DNA of 50,907 nt from Lachnospiraceae bacterium (GTDB lineage Bacteria > Bacillota > Clostridia > Lachnospirales > Lachnospiraceae). Under the pieces are notes generated by a model. The model was not told the DNA's origin, ran no database searches, and was given only the letters and a program-made list of their open reading frames with translations. The stretch is taken from contig JAGAQG010000028.1 of assembly GCA_017622875.1 (NCBI GenBank), forward strand, positions 1 through 50,907. The letters are read 5' to 3'. Position 1 is the stretch's first letter. Each line of letters begins with the position of its first letter. Positions 32,918-42,148 of the stretch are shown in pieces. A program made the position numbers and the translations under genes.

Positions 32918-33934
32918 TTAGTGGTATTCCTGTTCCTTTGTTGTAAATGTGAGGGAACGGAATTCTCTTTCGTTAATTATTCTTGCAAGTCCTCTTGCAA
33001 TACACTGTTCTGGATTTTCGTCTTTCACAACATTGATACCAGTTGCATTGTGAATCATCAAGTCAAGATTCTTAAGCTGTGAAGAACCGCCTGTCAAATA
33101 GATACCATTCTGGATCATATCAACCCCTAATTCCGGCGGAGTTCTCTCTAAAACAACTTTTACCGTATCCATAATCTGTTTCAATACATCTTTAATAGAT
33201 TCAGAAACAAATTTTGCATCAATTTCAAGCATTGCCGGAAGACCAAGAACCATGTTTCTTCCGCAGATCTTCATCTTTTCTTCTGCTGCATTTTCTGGAA
33301 TAACTGCATATGCAAGGGCTTTTTTCACCTGTTCTGCTGTCTTGCTTCCAATGAAATAGTTGTGCTCTCTTCTGATTGCTGAACTGATTGCTTCATCAAT
33401 CTGATTGCCGCCAACTTTAATAAGTCTGCTCATAACGATACCGCCTAAGGACAGAATGGAAACCTCTGTTGTATCAGCTCCAACATCTACAACAAGTACC
33501 CCCTGTGCCTCTTTCACATTAATACCCAGACCAAGGCCCGCAGCTACAGGCATATCCACCATATTGATACTGCGTGCTTTTAAACCTGCATCCTGAATCA
33601 GAGTTGTAAATACACGATCCTGCATATCTGTAGGAAGCGCCATAAAATAGTCAGCGCCTTTTAATGCACCTTTTGTAGTTTTTTCCAAAAGTGATTTCAA
33701 AAATACTTCCAGATTATTAATGCTTCCAATATTTCCGTAAGACATTGGGTAAGATACTTCAATATGTGCCGGTGCTTTTTCATACATTGCATATGCTTCA
33801 TCACCGTATGCAATCATATTTTTCTTATTTTCAACAGCCACCATATTTTTCTGCTGAATGATACGGTCGCCTTCTTTGCAGTAAACTTTCAGGTTGTTGG
33901 ATCCTAAATCAATCCCAAAACATAAATTTCCCAT
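32918..33934 (-). CDS. mreB: MreB/Mbl-family actin homologue, divergent
   Basis: The 338-residue protein keeps the actin-fold phosphate loops (FGIDLGSNNLKVY, VVDVGADTTEVSILSLGG) and the adenosine loop (GIYLTGGSSQLKNLD). It lacks the usual GRTP and RPLKDGVIADF segments near residues 50-75, where it reads EKAPAHIEVSYPMSYGNIG. It is therefore a divergent MreB. The fixed position before mreC and mreD supports an elongasome role. Confidence 0.88.
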   Translation of the reverse strand: MGNLCFGIDLGSNNLKVYCKEGDRIIQQKNMVAVENKKNMIAYGDEAYAMYEKAPAHIEVSYPMSYGNIGSINNLEVFLKSLLEKTTKGALKGADYFMALPTDMQDRVFTTLIQDAGLKARSINMVDMPVAAGLGLGINVKEAQGVLVVDVGADTTEVSILSLGGIVMSRLIKVGGNQIDEAISSAIRREHNYFIGSKTAEQVKKALAYAVIPENAAEEKMKICGRNMVLGLPAMLEIDAKFVSESIKDVLKQIMDTVKVVLERTPPELGVDMIQNGIYLTGGSSQLKNLDLMIHNATGINVVKDENPEQCIARGLARIINEREFRSLTFTTKEQEYH

Positions 33935-33947
33935 GGTATTTCCCTTT

Positions 33948-34646
33948 CTATAAGTACCCTTCTTCGTGAAAACTCACGTATTTTTTATCTCCGATCACAA
34001 TGTGATCTAATAAAGGAATGTCCAGAAAGCTTCCTGCCTCCCTTATTTTCCTGGTGATTCTTAAATCTGCATCACTTGGTGTTGGATCGCCGCTTGGGTG
34101 ATTGTGCATCAGGATGATCCCTACCGCATGAAACTTCAGCGCTTCCAAATAAATCTCTCTCGGAGAAATGATGCTGGCATTGACTGTTCCGGTAAACATC
34201 AGCTTTTCTCCTAAAAGATTACTTTTTGTATCTAAAAGAAGCAAAAGTAAATTTTCCTGCTCCTTATGTCTGAAATCTTCCATATAATATTCCGCAATGG
34301 TCTGAGGATCTTTAAAATTTAATGTTTTCTCAGCTTCAGACCTGCTCATACGTTTTGCAAGCTCAAAAATACATTGAATCTGCAGAGCCTTCACTCTGCC
34401 AATTCCCGGCACAGCAATCAGTTCCTCATAGGACAGACTGCACAGACCATTCAGCCCCACTTTTCCTTTTCTCAAATTCAGAAGATGGTCTGCCAATGCT
34501 ACAGATGTATATTCCTTTGTGCCGGAACGCAAAATACAGGCAATCAGTTCTGCGTCTGTCAGAAATTCCGGTCCATAGGTGACGCATTTTTCATAAGGCT
34601 GCATCTGCGGCGGAAGATGTTTCATTGTCACGGAAATGTTATCCAT
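33948..34646 (-). CDS. radC: RadC/DUF2466 family JAB-domain protein
   Basis: The protein has an N-terminal helix-hairpin-helix region (about 20-100; LIACILRSGTKE, IAVPGIGRVKALQ). The JAMM-type metal site is HNHPSGDPTPSDAD. The fold would be a zinc-dependent peptidase or nuclease; despite the name, a role in recombination is not established. I start at 34646 because AAAGGA lies a few bases upstream; an ATG at 34697 adds 17 residues that do not fit the family start. Confidence 0.9.
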   Translation of the reverse strand: MDNISVTMKHLPPQMQPYEKCVTYGPEFLTDAELIACILRSGTKEYTSVALADHLLNLRKGKVGLNGLCSLSYEELIAVPGIGRVKALQIQCIFELAKRMSRSEAEKTLNFKDPQTIAEYYMEDFRHKEQENLLLLLLDTKSNLLGEKLMFTGTVNASIISPREIYLEALKFHAVGIILMHNHPSGDPTPSDADLRITRKIREAGSFLDIPLLDHIVIGDKKYVSFHEEGYL

Positions 34647-34729
34647 ATATATCCTTTCCGTGTGCTCCCCCATAAACAGCGGATATTCATAATCCACTTT
34701 GCTGCTTACTCATAGACGAGTAAACTTGA

Positions 34730-34987
34730 TTAAATAAAATGATAAATAATCGCTGCAATAATAATGCCAAGAATGCTTGCAATGGTAATTTTAATCGTAA
34801 GACCAAAAGTAATTACCATAACACCCAAATCTAAAACGATTGGATTCTGAAATCCAAAAGTCTGACCGTAGCTTAACCAGCCAAGACCTGAGATTCCGGC
34901 TGTCAATGTTGCGATAAAGCTTCCAAGCACAATACCTGCAAGAATTAACAGTGTCAGTGCCCAGTAATTTTTTCCTACGCCTCTCAT
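34730..34987 (-). CDS. DUF4321 membrane protein
   Basis: The 85-residue protein has two hydrophobic helices (about 10-29 and 54-82), with LGSFIATLTAGISGLGWLSY between them in the style of DUF4321. It regularly sits next to radC-mreB in Clostridia, so an envelope or cell-shape role is plausible but undemonstrated. The ATG follows AGGAGGAGCT. Confidence 0.75.
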   Translation of the reverse strand: MRGVGKNYWALTLLILAGIVLGSFIATLTAGISGLGWLSYGQTFGFQNPIVLDLGVMVITFGLTIKITIASILGIIIAAIIYHFI

Positions 34988-34999
34988 AGCTCCTCCTAA

Positions 35000-35024
35000 G
35001 TTAACATAGATATTTTATGTTAAC
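35000..35024 (-). promoter_or_regulatory. Palindrome upstream of DUF4321-radC-mre operon
   Basis: GTTAACAT (35000-35007) and ATGTTAAC (35017-35024) form a perfect 8-bp inverted repeat around a 9-base AT-rich loop, just before the AGGAGG of the DUF4321 gene. There is no T run on the minus strand, so an operator or leader hairpin fits better than a terminator. The region upstream (35025-35050) is very AT-rich and could hold a promoter. Confidence 0.4.
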
Positions 35025-35050
35025 TCATTTTGAATTTACATAAAATATAT

Positions 35051-36646
35051 TTAATCATAACATGGTTTAAATTTCAATGCAATTGCTTCCGCAACTTTTA
35101 TGCCATCCATGGCTGCAGACATGATTCCACCGGCATACCCTGCACCTTCCCCACAAGGATAAACCCCTGCAATTTCACTCTCGAAACTGTCATTATCACG
35201 CTCGATCCGCACCGGAGAAGAAGTTCTGCTCTCTACTCCAAGAAGCAGTGCATCTTTTCTGGCAAATCCAGGAATCAGCTTTTCACAGCCTTTGATTCCT
35301 TCTTCCAGACCTGCAGATAAATTTTCCGGGAAAATACTTCGTACGTTTCCAAAGGTCCATTCTCCCTTGGTATTCGGTCTGATATCTCCAAGCTCTGTGC
35401 TGACTTTATTTTCACAGAAATCTCCAAAGAGCTGCACCGGAATCTTTCCTTTTCCTTCTCTGTAGGCAGCTCTTTCCAACTTTCTCTGAAATTCAACGCC
35501 TGCAAGCGGTTCATCACTGCCAAAATCCTCTGGTCTTACAGAAATGATCATAGCACTGTTTGCATTTTCGCCTGCTCTGGCATGATAGCTCATACCATTT
35601 ACTGCAGTCATTCCCTCTTCCGAAGATGCGTTGACTACATAACCTCCCGGACACATACAGAAAGAATATACGCCGCGTTCTTCTCCGACTTTTCTTGTCA
35701 GCTTATAAGCTGCAGCAGGTAAGGAATCCGGATAATTTTTTCCATATTGATTTTCATTGATCAGACTTTGCGGATGCTCCATACGCACACCCACCGCAAA
35801 AGCTTTGCTTCTCATTGGAATTTTACGTTCCAAAAGCATCTGAAATGTATCTCTGGCACTGTGACCAATGGCTAAAACTGCTGCTTTTGTAGAAATCCAC
35901 TGCCCATTGTTCACTTGAAGTGCTGAAATTCCACTATCTTCTATACAAATGTCTGTCACCTGACTGTTGAAATGAATATCCCCGCCAAGCGAGATGATTT
36001 CATTTCGCATATTTCGCACAACATCTACTAAAATATCAGTTCCAATATGCGGTTTGCTTTCATATAAAATATCATCCTCTGCACCAAATTCCGCAAAGGT
36101 CTTCAGTACGAAGCGACTGCGGCCATGATTGTCTTTTACAAGAGTATTCAGTTTCCCATCAGAAAAGGTTCCAGCACCGCCTTCACCAAACTGTACATTG
36201 GACTGTGAATCAAGTTCTCCTGTTGCCCAGAAATGATCAACTTTTTTCTGCCGCTCTTCTACAGCTTCGCCACGTTCCAGAAGAATTGGCTGAAATCCTG
36301 CTTTTGCAAGCATGTAAGCGCAAAACAGGCCTGCAGGACCTGCTCCGATGATCACTGGCGGATGTTTCAATTTTTCCTCTCCGCCCTTTGGAAAACGGTA
36401 TTTCACAAGATTTCCAATGGTCACGTCTTTATTTTTCAGTTTTTTTACGATTTTTTCTTCTCCATCTGCAAAAACACCTAGCTGATAGTTGTACATCAGC
36501 GGAGTTTTTCTGGCATCCAGAGAACGCTTTAAAATTTCAACTCCATAGAGCTTTGCCGGTGGAATCTGTAACAATTTACAGACTTTTTTATCCAGATCTT
36601 CTTTTTTATGCTCTATCGGAAGCTTTAACTGTGTAATCTTAATCAT
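35051..36646 (-). CDS. FAD-dependent oxidoreductase (COG2509-like)
   Basis: The 531-residue protein has an N-terminal 90-residue domain before the dinucleotide-binding motif IIGAGPAGLFCAYMLAKAG. GEGGAGTFSDGKLNT follows, and a late CGEGAGYAGGIMSAAMDGI binds FAD. These uncharacterised FAD-dependent dehydrogenases lack a known substrate. The start at 36646 has AGGAAAA upstream and overlaps the flavoprotein gene at 36639 by 8 bases. Confidence 0.88.
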   Translation of the reverse strand: MIKITQLKLPIEHKKEDLDKKVCKLLQIPPAKLYGVEILKRSLDARKTPLMYNYQLGVFADGEEKIVKKLKNKDVTIGNLVKYRFPKGGEEKLKHPPVIIGAGPAGLFCAYMLAKAGFQPILLERGEAVEERQKKVDHFWATGELDSQSNVQFGEGGAGTFSDGKLNTLVKDNHGRSRFVLKTFAEFGAEDDILYESKPHIGTDILVDVVRNMRNEIISLGGDIHFNSQVTDICIEDSGISALQVNNGQWISTKAAVLAIGHSARDTFQMLLERKIPMRSKAFAVGVRMEHPQSLINENQYGKNYPDSLPAAAYKLTRKVGEERGVYSFCMCPGGYVVNASSEEGMTAVNGMSYHARAGENANSAMIISVRPEDFGSDEPLAGVEFQRKLERAAYREGKGKIPVQLFGDFCENKVSTELGDIRPNTKGEWTFGNVRSIFPENLSAGLEEGIKGCEKLIPGFARKDALLLGVESRTSSPVRIERDNDSFESEIAGVYPCGEGAGYAGGIMSAAMDGIKVAEAIALKFKPCYD

Positions 36647-37856
36647 TGACTGCTTTTCCTGCAAGGTAACCGCTGGTCCATGCCCACTGCAGATTATAAC
36701 CGCCGCAGTCTCCATGAACATCTAAAAGCTCTCCACAAAAATGTAAGCCGGATACTTTTAACGATTCCATGGTAAACGGATCAATCTCATCTAAAGAAAC
36801 TCCTCCGCCACAGCACTGTGCATGTTCAAAACCGTTGGTTCCATATGTTTGAATCTTAAAATTTTTGATTTGTTTACATAAATTAGTTATGTCATCTTCT
36901 GTGAATTTTTCAGCGATCAGCTTCTTTGAAAACTTACATCGCTCGCATAAAATTTCACTTAACTTTTTCGAAAATAATCCGGTAAGGAAATTCACCGCAC
37001 TTTTATATCCGCCTGTGCTGATTCTCTGCTTCATAAAGTTTACAAGCAGTTCCTCTGTAAAATCCGGCAGGAAATCAAGAACCACATGGCATTTCTTTCC
37101 AGCTGCAAGCGCTTTTGCTGCGTCCGCACTGATCTGAAATACCGGGATACCGGAAATATTGTTGGCATTTAGCTGCACTTCCCCGCGGTTTGAAATGACT
37201 GGTCTGTCATCTGCAAACAGAATTGCTCTTGCATCCACGCGAAGCCCTGCCAATGCATTTAAGCATTTATCTTTTGAAAGCAATTGTACCAGTGCCGGAT
37301 ATGGCTCGATCACTGTATGGCCAAGGCTTTGGGCCAGTGCATAACCGCTTCCGTCAGAACCCGTTGCAGGAGCTGCCTTGGAACCTGTTGCCAGAATCAC
37401 TTTTTCTGCCTCATAGGTCCAGCCCGGAGTATTTACTTGAAATACACCATCACATTTTACAATAGATTCAACTTCAATCTGACATGCAATTTTTACCTTC
37501 AAATGTTCACATTCCATGCGAAGCACCTCTAAAACTGCGCTTGCAGCATCAGAATGCGGGTAAAGATAACCATTTCTGTTCTTTGAAAAAATTCCCAAAT
37601 CCTTAAAGAACATGATTGTATCCTGACAAGTATACTGTTTTAGGATCATTGCCATATTCAGAAGGTTTTCACTGTGATAATGGGACAGATCCTGATCTGT
37701 ATTGGTAAAGTTACATCTGCCATTTCCAGTGACCAGAATCTTTTTCCCGACTTGATTTTGATGTTCTAAAATTGTGACTTTTGCTCCGCCTCTGGCTGCT
37801 GTGATTGCTGCCATAAGACCGGAAGCACCGCCACCGATAATGATAACTCTCATCAT
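36639..37856 (-). CDS. HI0933/BaiN-like NAD(P)/FAD-dependent oxidoreductase
   Basis: The 405-residue flavoprotein has the N-terminal GGGASGLMAAITAARGG, VGKKILVTGNGRCNFTN and the C-terminal GLHFCGELLDVHGDCGGYN, the HI0933 signature. Members act on various substrates, including bile acids, but nothing here fixes one. The start overlaps the Met_gamma_lyase stop as ATGA. Confidence 0.9.
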   Translation of the reverse strand: MMRVIIIGGGASGLMAAITAARGGAKVTILEHQNQVGKKILVTGNGRCNFTNTDQDLSHYHSENLLNMAMILKQYTCQDTIMFFKDLGIFSKNRNGYLYPHSDAASAVLEVLRMECEHLKVKIACQIEVESIVKCDGVFQVNTPGWTYEAEKVILATGSKAAPATGSDGSGYALAQSLGHTVIEPYPALVQLLSKDKCLNALAGLRVDARAILFADDRPVISNRGEVQLNANNISGIPVFQISADAAKALAAGKKCHVVLDFLPDFTEELLVNFMKQRISTGGYKSAVNFLTGLFSKKLSEILCERCKFSKKLIAEKFTEDDITNLCKQIKNFKIQTYGTNGFEHAQCCGGGVSLDEIDPFTMESLKVSGLHFCGELLDVHGDCGGYNLQWAWTSGYLAGKAVND

Positions 37857-39133
37857 AATGTTACGATTTTAGCCTCCACAAGCTTCTGTAACGACATTAA
37901 AATACCGAATTTTGCATGGTTCCATGTAAGACCGCCCTGGAAATACACTGCATATGGCGGTTTTATCGGAGCATCTGCAGAAAGTTCAATGCTGGAGCCC
38001 TGTACGAACGCACCTGCCGCCATGATAACATCGCTGTCATACCCCGGCATAGCCCATGGTTCCGGTACAACGTAGCTGTCAACCGGTGCTGCTGCCTGAA
38101 TTCCCTTACAGAATTCGATGACACCTTCCGGCGTTCCCAAAGTCACTGTCTGAATAATGTCATGGCGGCTTTCTGTACCGTTTGGAACAACTGCAAATCC
38201 TAATTTTTCATAAACATTGGCTGCAAAGATCGCACCCTTTAATGCACCTGCTGTAACTGTTGGTGCAAGGAAAAATCCCTGATAGAAAGAACTGATGACA
38301 CCAAGCGAAGCCCCTACTTCTTTGCCAAGTCCCGGGGAAGTCAGTCTTGCTGCTGCTCTTTCGATGCAGTCTTTTCTTCCTACGATATAACCGCCGATCG
38401 GTGCAAGTCCGCCGCCCGGATTTTTGATCAGGGAACCAACGCACATATCTGCTCCAACGTCCGTTGGTTCAATTGTTTCTACAAATTCACCGTAGCAGTT
38501 ATCTACCATACAGATAACATCCGGTTTGATTTCTTTTACAAATTTAATCAATTCAGCAATACGAGCAACTGACAGGGTAGGTCTTGTCTGATAACCTTTG
38601 GAACGCTGAATTGTTACCATTTTTGTCTTTTCATTGATTGCTTTTCTGATATTTTCCCAGTCAAAGGAACCATCTTCCAGAAGGTCTACCTGACGGTATT
38701 TGATGCCATATTCCGCAAGAGAACCTACAGATTCTCTGATACCGATGACTTCTTCCAATGTATCATATGGTTTTCCAACAGGGGATAAAAGCTCATCACC
38801 CGGACGAAGCTGGGATGATAATGCAACTGCCAATGCATGCGTACCGCTTACCAGCTGTGGACGTACGATAGCATCTTCTGTGTGGAATACCTTTGCGTAA
38901 ACCTCTTCCAATGTATCACGACCTAAATCGTTATAGCCATAGCCTGTAGTCGCTGCAAAATGTACATCACTGACTTTACATTCCTGCATTGCATTCAAAA
39001 CCTTCATCTGGTTGTATTCTGCAACTTCATCGATTTTTTCAAATCTTTCTTTCAGTCCTTCAAGGATTTCTTTTCCAAAATTATAGACTTCTTTTGAAAT
39101 CCCCATGGACTGATACATGTTTTCAATTTCCAT
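37853..39133 (-). CDS. Met_gamma_lyase-family PLP enzyme (YnbB-like)
   Basis: The 426-residue PLP protein has the family's start (MEIENMYQSMGIS), FAATTGYGYNDLGRDTLEEV, and a PLP-lysine region GSLIKNPGGGLAPIGGY. Such proteins are often labelled aluminium-resistance or cystathionine-beta-lyase-like; the real substrate is uncertain. I start at 39133, where AGGTGAG precedes the ATG. The gene overlaps miaA by 11 bases. Confidence 0.88.
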   Translation of the reverse strand: MEIENMYQSMGISKEVYNFGKEILEGLKERFEKIDEVAEYNQMKVLNAMQECKVSDVHFAATTGYGYNDLGRDTLEEVYAKVFHTEDAIVRPQLVSGTHALAVALSSQLRPGDELLSPVGKPYDTLEEVIGIRESVGSLAEYGIKYRQVDLLEDGSFDWENIRKAINEKTKMVTIQRSKGYQTRPTLSVARIAELIKFVKEIKPDVICMVDNCYGEFVETIEPTDVGADMCVGSLIKNPGGGLAPIGGYIVGRKDCIERAAARLTSPGLGKEVGASLGVISSFYQGFFLAPTVTAGALKGAIFAANVYEKLGFAVVPNGTESRHDIIQTVTLGTPEGVIEFCKGIQAAAPVDSYVVPEPWAMPGYDSDVIMAAGAFVQGSSIELSADAPIKPPYAVYFQGGLTWNHAKFGILMSLQKLVEAKIVTL

Positions 39134-40088
39134 TTTTCTCACCTAAAATTCCTTTATCTTCTAAGACTGTCATCATGGCAGCCAGTATTTTCTCATCATT
39201 GTAGTCATATTCATATTTATTGATCCATGACACTTCCGGTTCGCGCCTGAACCATGTCAGCTGACGCTTCGCAAAATGCCTTGTATCACGTTTTAGAATA
39301 TAAACTGCCTCCTCTAATGTCAGAGTTCCATCAAGGTAATCTAAAATTTCCTTGTATCCAAGTCCCTGCATAGAAACCATGTTTCTTGTAAAACCACGGT
39401 CTTTTAAACCCTGTACCTCTTCCACGAGACCTTCTTCCAGCATTTCATCGATACGTTTTTCGATGCGATCATAAAGAAGATTTCTATGGTCATTCAATAC
39501 AAAGCAGGCAAAATTATACGGAGAACCTTTGGCTTTCTGTTCTTCATTATGTTCGGAAATACGTTTGCCGGAAAGCTCATAAAATTCCAATGCTCGAACC
39601 ACACGCTTTACGTTTCCTGTCGGAATTGTCTCCGCAGATTTCGGGTCGATCTTCGCAAGCTCTGCATGAAGCGCCTCTGCTCCAAAATCTTTTGCATACT
39701 GTTCCCATTTGGCGCGGACTTCTGTATTTTCTTCATTTTCTGTAAAATCAATATCTTTTACAATGGCCTGAATATAAAATCCGGTTCCGCCGACCAGAAT
39801 CGGGATGTGTCCATTCGCGTAAATCTTTTCCATGGCTTCTTTTGCCATTTCCTGAAATTTAACAATGTGGAATTCATCCGCAGGATCAAGTACATCCACC
39901 AGATAATGCGGTACTCCATCCATTTCCTCTGGACGGATTTTTGCAGAACCAATATCCATATATTTATAAACCTGCATGGAATCTGCGGAAATAATCTCTC
40001 CGCCCACTGCTTTTGCAAGGGCAATAGACAGCTTTGTCTTTCCTACTGCGGTCGGACCTGTTAAAACAATTAAAGGTTTCTTCATCAT
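39123..40088 (-). CDS. miaA: tRNA dimethylallyltransferase MiaA
   Basis: The 321-residue enzyme has the P-loop TGPTAVGKTKLSIAL, the DSMQVYKYMDIGSAKI and PHYLVDVLDP motifs and the C-terminal RDTRHFAKRQLTWFRRE. It adds an isopentenyl group to A37 of tRNAs reading UNN codons. MiaB, encoded upstream in the same block, then methylthiolates the base. The start overlaps the mutL stop as ATGA. Confidence 0.96.
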   Translation of the reverse strand: MMKKPLIVLTGPTAVGKTKLSIALAKAVGGEIISADSMQVYKYMDIGSAKIRPEEMDGVPHYLVDVLDPADEFHIVKFQEMAKEAMEKIYANGHIPILVGGTGFYIQAIVKDIDFTENEENTEVRAKWEQYAKDFGAEALHAELAKIDPKSAETIPTGNVKRVVRALEFYELSGKRISEHNEEQKAKGSPYNFACFVLNDHRNLLYDRIEKRIDEMLEEGLVEEVQGLKDRGFTRNMVSMQGLGYKEILDYLDGTLTLEEAVYILKRDTRHFAKRQLTWFRREPEVSWINKYEYDYNDEKILAAMMTVLEDKGILGEKNGN

Positions 40089-42145
40089 ACAATTCTCTTG
40101 AATTTCTTTTCGATTTCGTATTTGCTCATTGAAATAATGGTCGGGCGGCCATGCGGACACTGGTATGGATTATCTAATGTTAAAAGTTCTTTGATAAGAC
40201 TCTCCATTTCCATACGGGAAAGCTTCATATTTCCCTTTACCGCTGCTTTACAGGACATGGATGCAATCTTTTCCAGAATCAGATCCGGGTTATTGCGTCC
40301 TGACAATTCGCTTAAATTGTCCAGAATTTCAATAAACAGTTCTTTTTTGTTAATGTTATATAAATTTCCCGGCACTGCACAGATTTGATATTCCATGCCG
40401 CCGAAATGTTCGATTTCATAGCCCAGGTCAGTGAACTGCTGCATATATTTTTTCAGCAGAGCTTCTTCCTGCATTGTAAGAGACAATACCATTGGCGGGC
40501 TTAAAAGCTGCGAAGTATGCTCTTTTGATTTCAGGCCTTTTAAGGTTCTTTCATACAGTACCTTTTCATGGGCTGCATGCTGGTCGATGATAAACAATTT
40601 TTCATCAAATTCTACCAGCCAGTAAGTTTCAAAAAGCTGTCCAATAATCTTATGCTCTTTGATGCTTTCTTCTGCAAGGAGCTTTCTGTCAAAGAGTTCC
40701 ATCTGCTGTGGTTCTAAAACTGCTACAGGCTTTTCTTCCTGCTTTGGCTGCTCAGGAACCTTCTTTGGCTCTTCTACTGCTTTTGGGGTTCCATATGGCA
40801 CACGCTCTTCTTTTATAACTTTATCTGAAACAGGCTGTAATGGCTTCTGCTCGAATTTCTGCTGATATGGACTCTTGTTTTCCCTGCTGGTGTAATCTGC
40901 TTTTACACGTTCACGCATCTGTGCAAGGAAGTAATCCAAATTACGTTCCTGGGTCGTTGCCTGCTTTTGCACAGGTGTTACAGGTACTGTCGGTTTCTGC
41001 AGTAGTACTACAGATGCAGATTCTTTCTGTGCTGATGCTGCAGGTGTCGGTGATTTCTGCACCGGTACTGTTGGCGTTACAGGCTTCTGCACTGGGACTG
41101 TAACTGGCTTCACAACAGCTTTCTTCGGCTCATCTACTGTCACCTGTGGAATATATTCCTTGCGGTCAAGTCCTTCACGAACAGTTCTAAATACAAAATC
41201 GTAAAGTGCCTGCTGATTAGAAAATCGCAGTTCCATCTTTGTCGGATGCACATTGACATCCAGATCACTGCCATTCATCTCAAACTGAAGTACACAGAAC
41301 GGATACTGATGCTGCATCAGATACCCTTTATAAGCATCTTCAATTCCCTTAGCAATAATATTGCTCTTAATATAACGGCCATTGACAAAATAGGTCTCAA
41401 AATTTCGATTGCCTCTGAAAACACTCGGTTTTCCAATATATCCCTTGATATGAATCCCATTCTCTTCGGCATCAATCTCCACCAGATTATTGGAAATATC
41501 ACGTCCGTAGACCTGATAGATCACATCTTTCAAACTGTGGTTTCCTGAAGAATGAAGCTTCGTCTGTCCATTATTGATAAACTTAAAGGAAACCTCCGGA
41601 TGTGACAGTGCCAGTCGAATCATCAGTTCATGAATGTATCCGGCCTCTGTCATGGAAGACTTCAAAAATTTCTTCCTTGCAGGAGTATTATAAAACAGAT
41701 TTCTTACGAAAAATGTCGTTCCGTCAGGGGAAGCTGCTTCTTCCATAGATTTTTCTATGCCGCCCTCGATCACATAGCGGATACCGCATACGGAATCCTT
41801 CGTCTTTGTCAAAAGTTCCACCATGGAAACCGCAGAAATGCTGGATAATGCCTCACCACGGAATCCTAAGGAACTGATTGTTAAAAGGTCTTCTACAGAG
41901 CGAATCTTACTTGTAGAATGGCGTAAAAATGCTGTCTTAATATCAGAGGGATCAATCCCACAGCCATTGTCAGAGATTCTGATGAAGGAAATTCCACCAT
42001 CCTTAATCTCAACTGTCACTGCGGTACTCCCAGCATCAATCGCATTTTCTACTAATTCCTTTACCACGGAACTTGGACGTTCCACAACTTCACCAGCCGC
42101 AATCTTATCAATCGTGGCCTGATCTAACAGAGTAATAGCTCCCAT
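40085..42145 (-). CDS. mutL: DNA mismatch repair protein MutL
   Basis: The 686-residue protein has the GHKL ATPase motifs (ELVENAIDAG, DNGCGI, TSKI, GFRGEALSSI). The C-terminal endonuclease motif DQHAAHEKVLYE is kept. Between them (about residues 345-400) is a proline/valine-rich linker with at least four imperfect VPVQK-type repeats. Fully functional MutL with nicking activity is expected. mutS lies 3 bases upstream. Confidence 0.95.
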   Translation of the reverse strand: MGAITLLDQATIDKIAAGEVVERPSSVVKELVENAIDAGSTAVTVEIKDGGISFIRISDNGCGIDPSDIKTAFLRHSTSKIRSVEDLLTISSLGFRGEALSSISAVSMVELLTKTKDSVCGIRYVIEGGIEKSMEEAASPDGTTFFVRNLFYNTPARKKFLKSSMTEAGYIHELMIRLALSHPEVSFKFINNGQTKLHSSGNHSLKDVIYQVYGRDISNNLVEIDAEENGIHIKGYIGKPSVFRGNRNFETYFVNGRYIKSNIIAKGIEDAYKGYLMQHQYPFCVLQFEMNGSDLDVNVHPTKMELRFSNQQALYDFVFRTVREGLDRKEYIPQVTVDEPKKAVVKPVTVPVQKPVTPTVPVQKSPTPAASAQKESASVVLLQKPTVPVTPVQKQATTQERNLDYFLAQMRERVKADYTSRENKSPYQQKFEQKPLQPVSDKVIKEERVPYGTPKAVEEPKKVPEQPKQEEKPVAVLEPQQMELFDRKLLAEESIKEHKIIGQLFETYWLVEFDEKLFIIDQHAAHEKVLYERTLKGLKSKEHTSQLLSPPMVLSLTMQEEALLKKYMQQFTDLGYEIEHFGGMEYQICAVPGNLYNINKKELFIEILDNLSELSGRNNPDLILEKIASMSCKAAVKGNMKLSRMEMESLIKELLTLDNPYQCPHGRPTIISMSKYEIEKKFKRIV

Positions 42146-42148
42146 TCT

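Noticed and set aside
39486-40064. Plus-strand frame of 192 codons opposite miaA
   Set aside because: Antisense shadow of a conserved enzyme, cysteine- and phenylalanine-rich with no domain pattern.
40840-41103. Low-complexity plus-strand frame opposite the MutL linker
   Set aside because: It only reflects the repeated linker codons read backwards.
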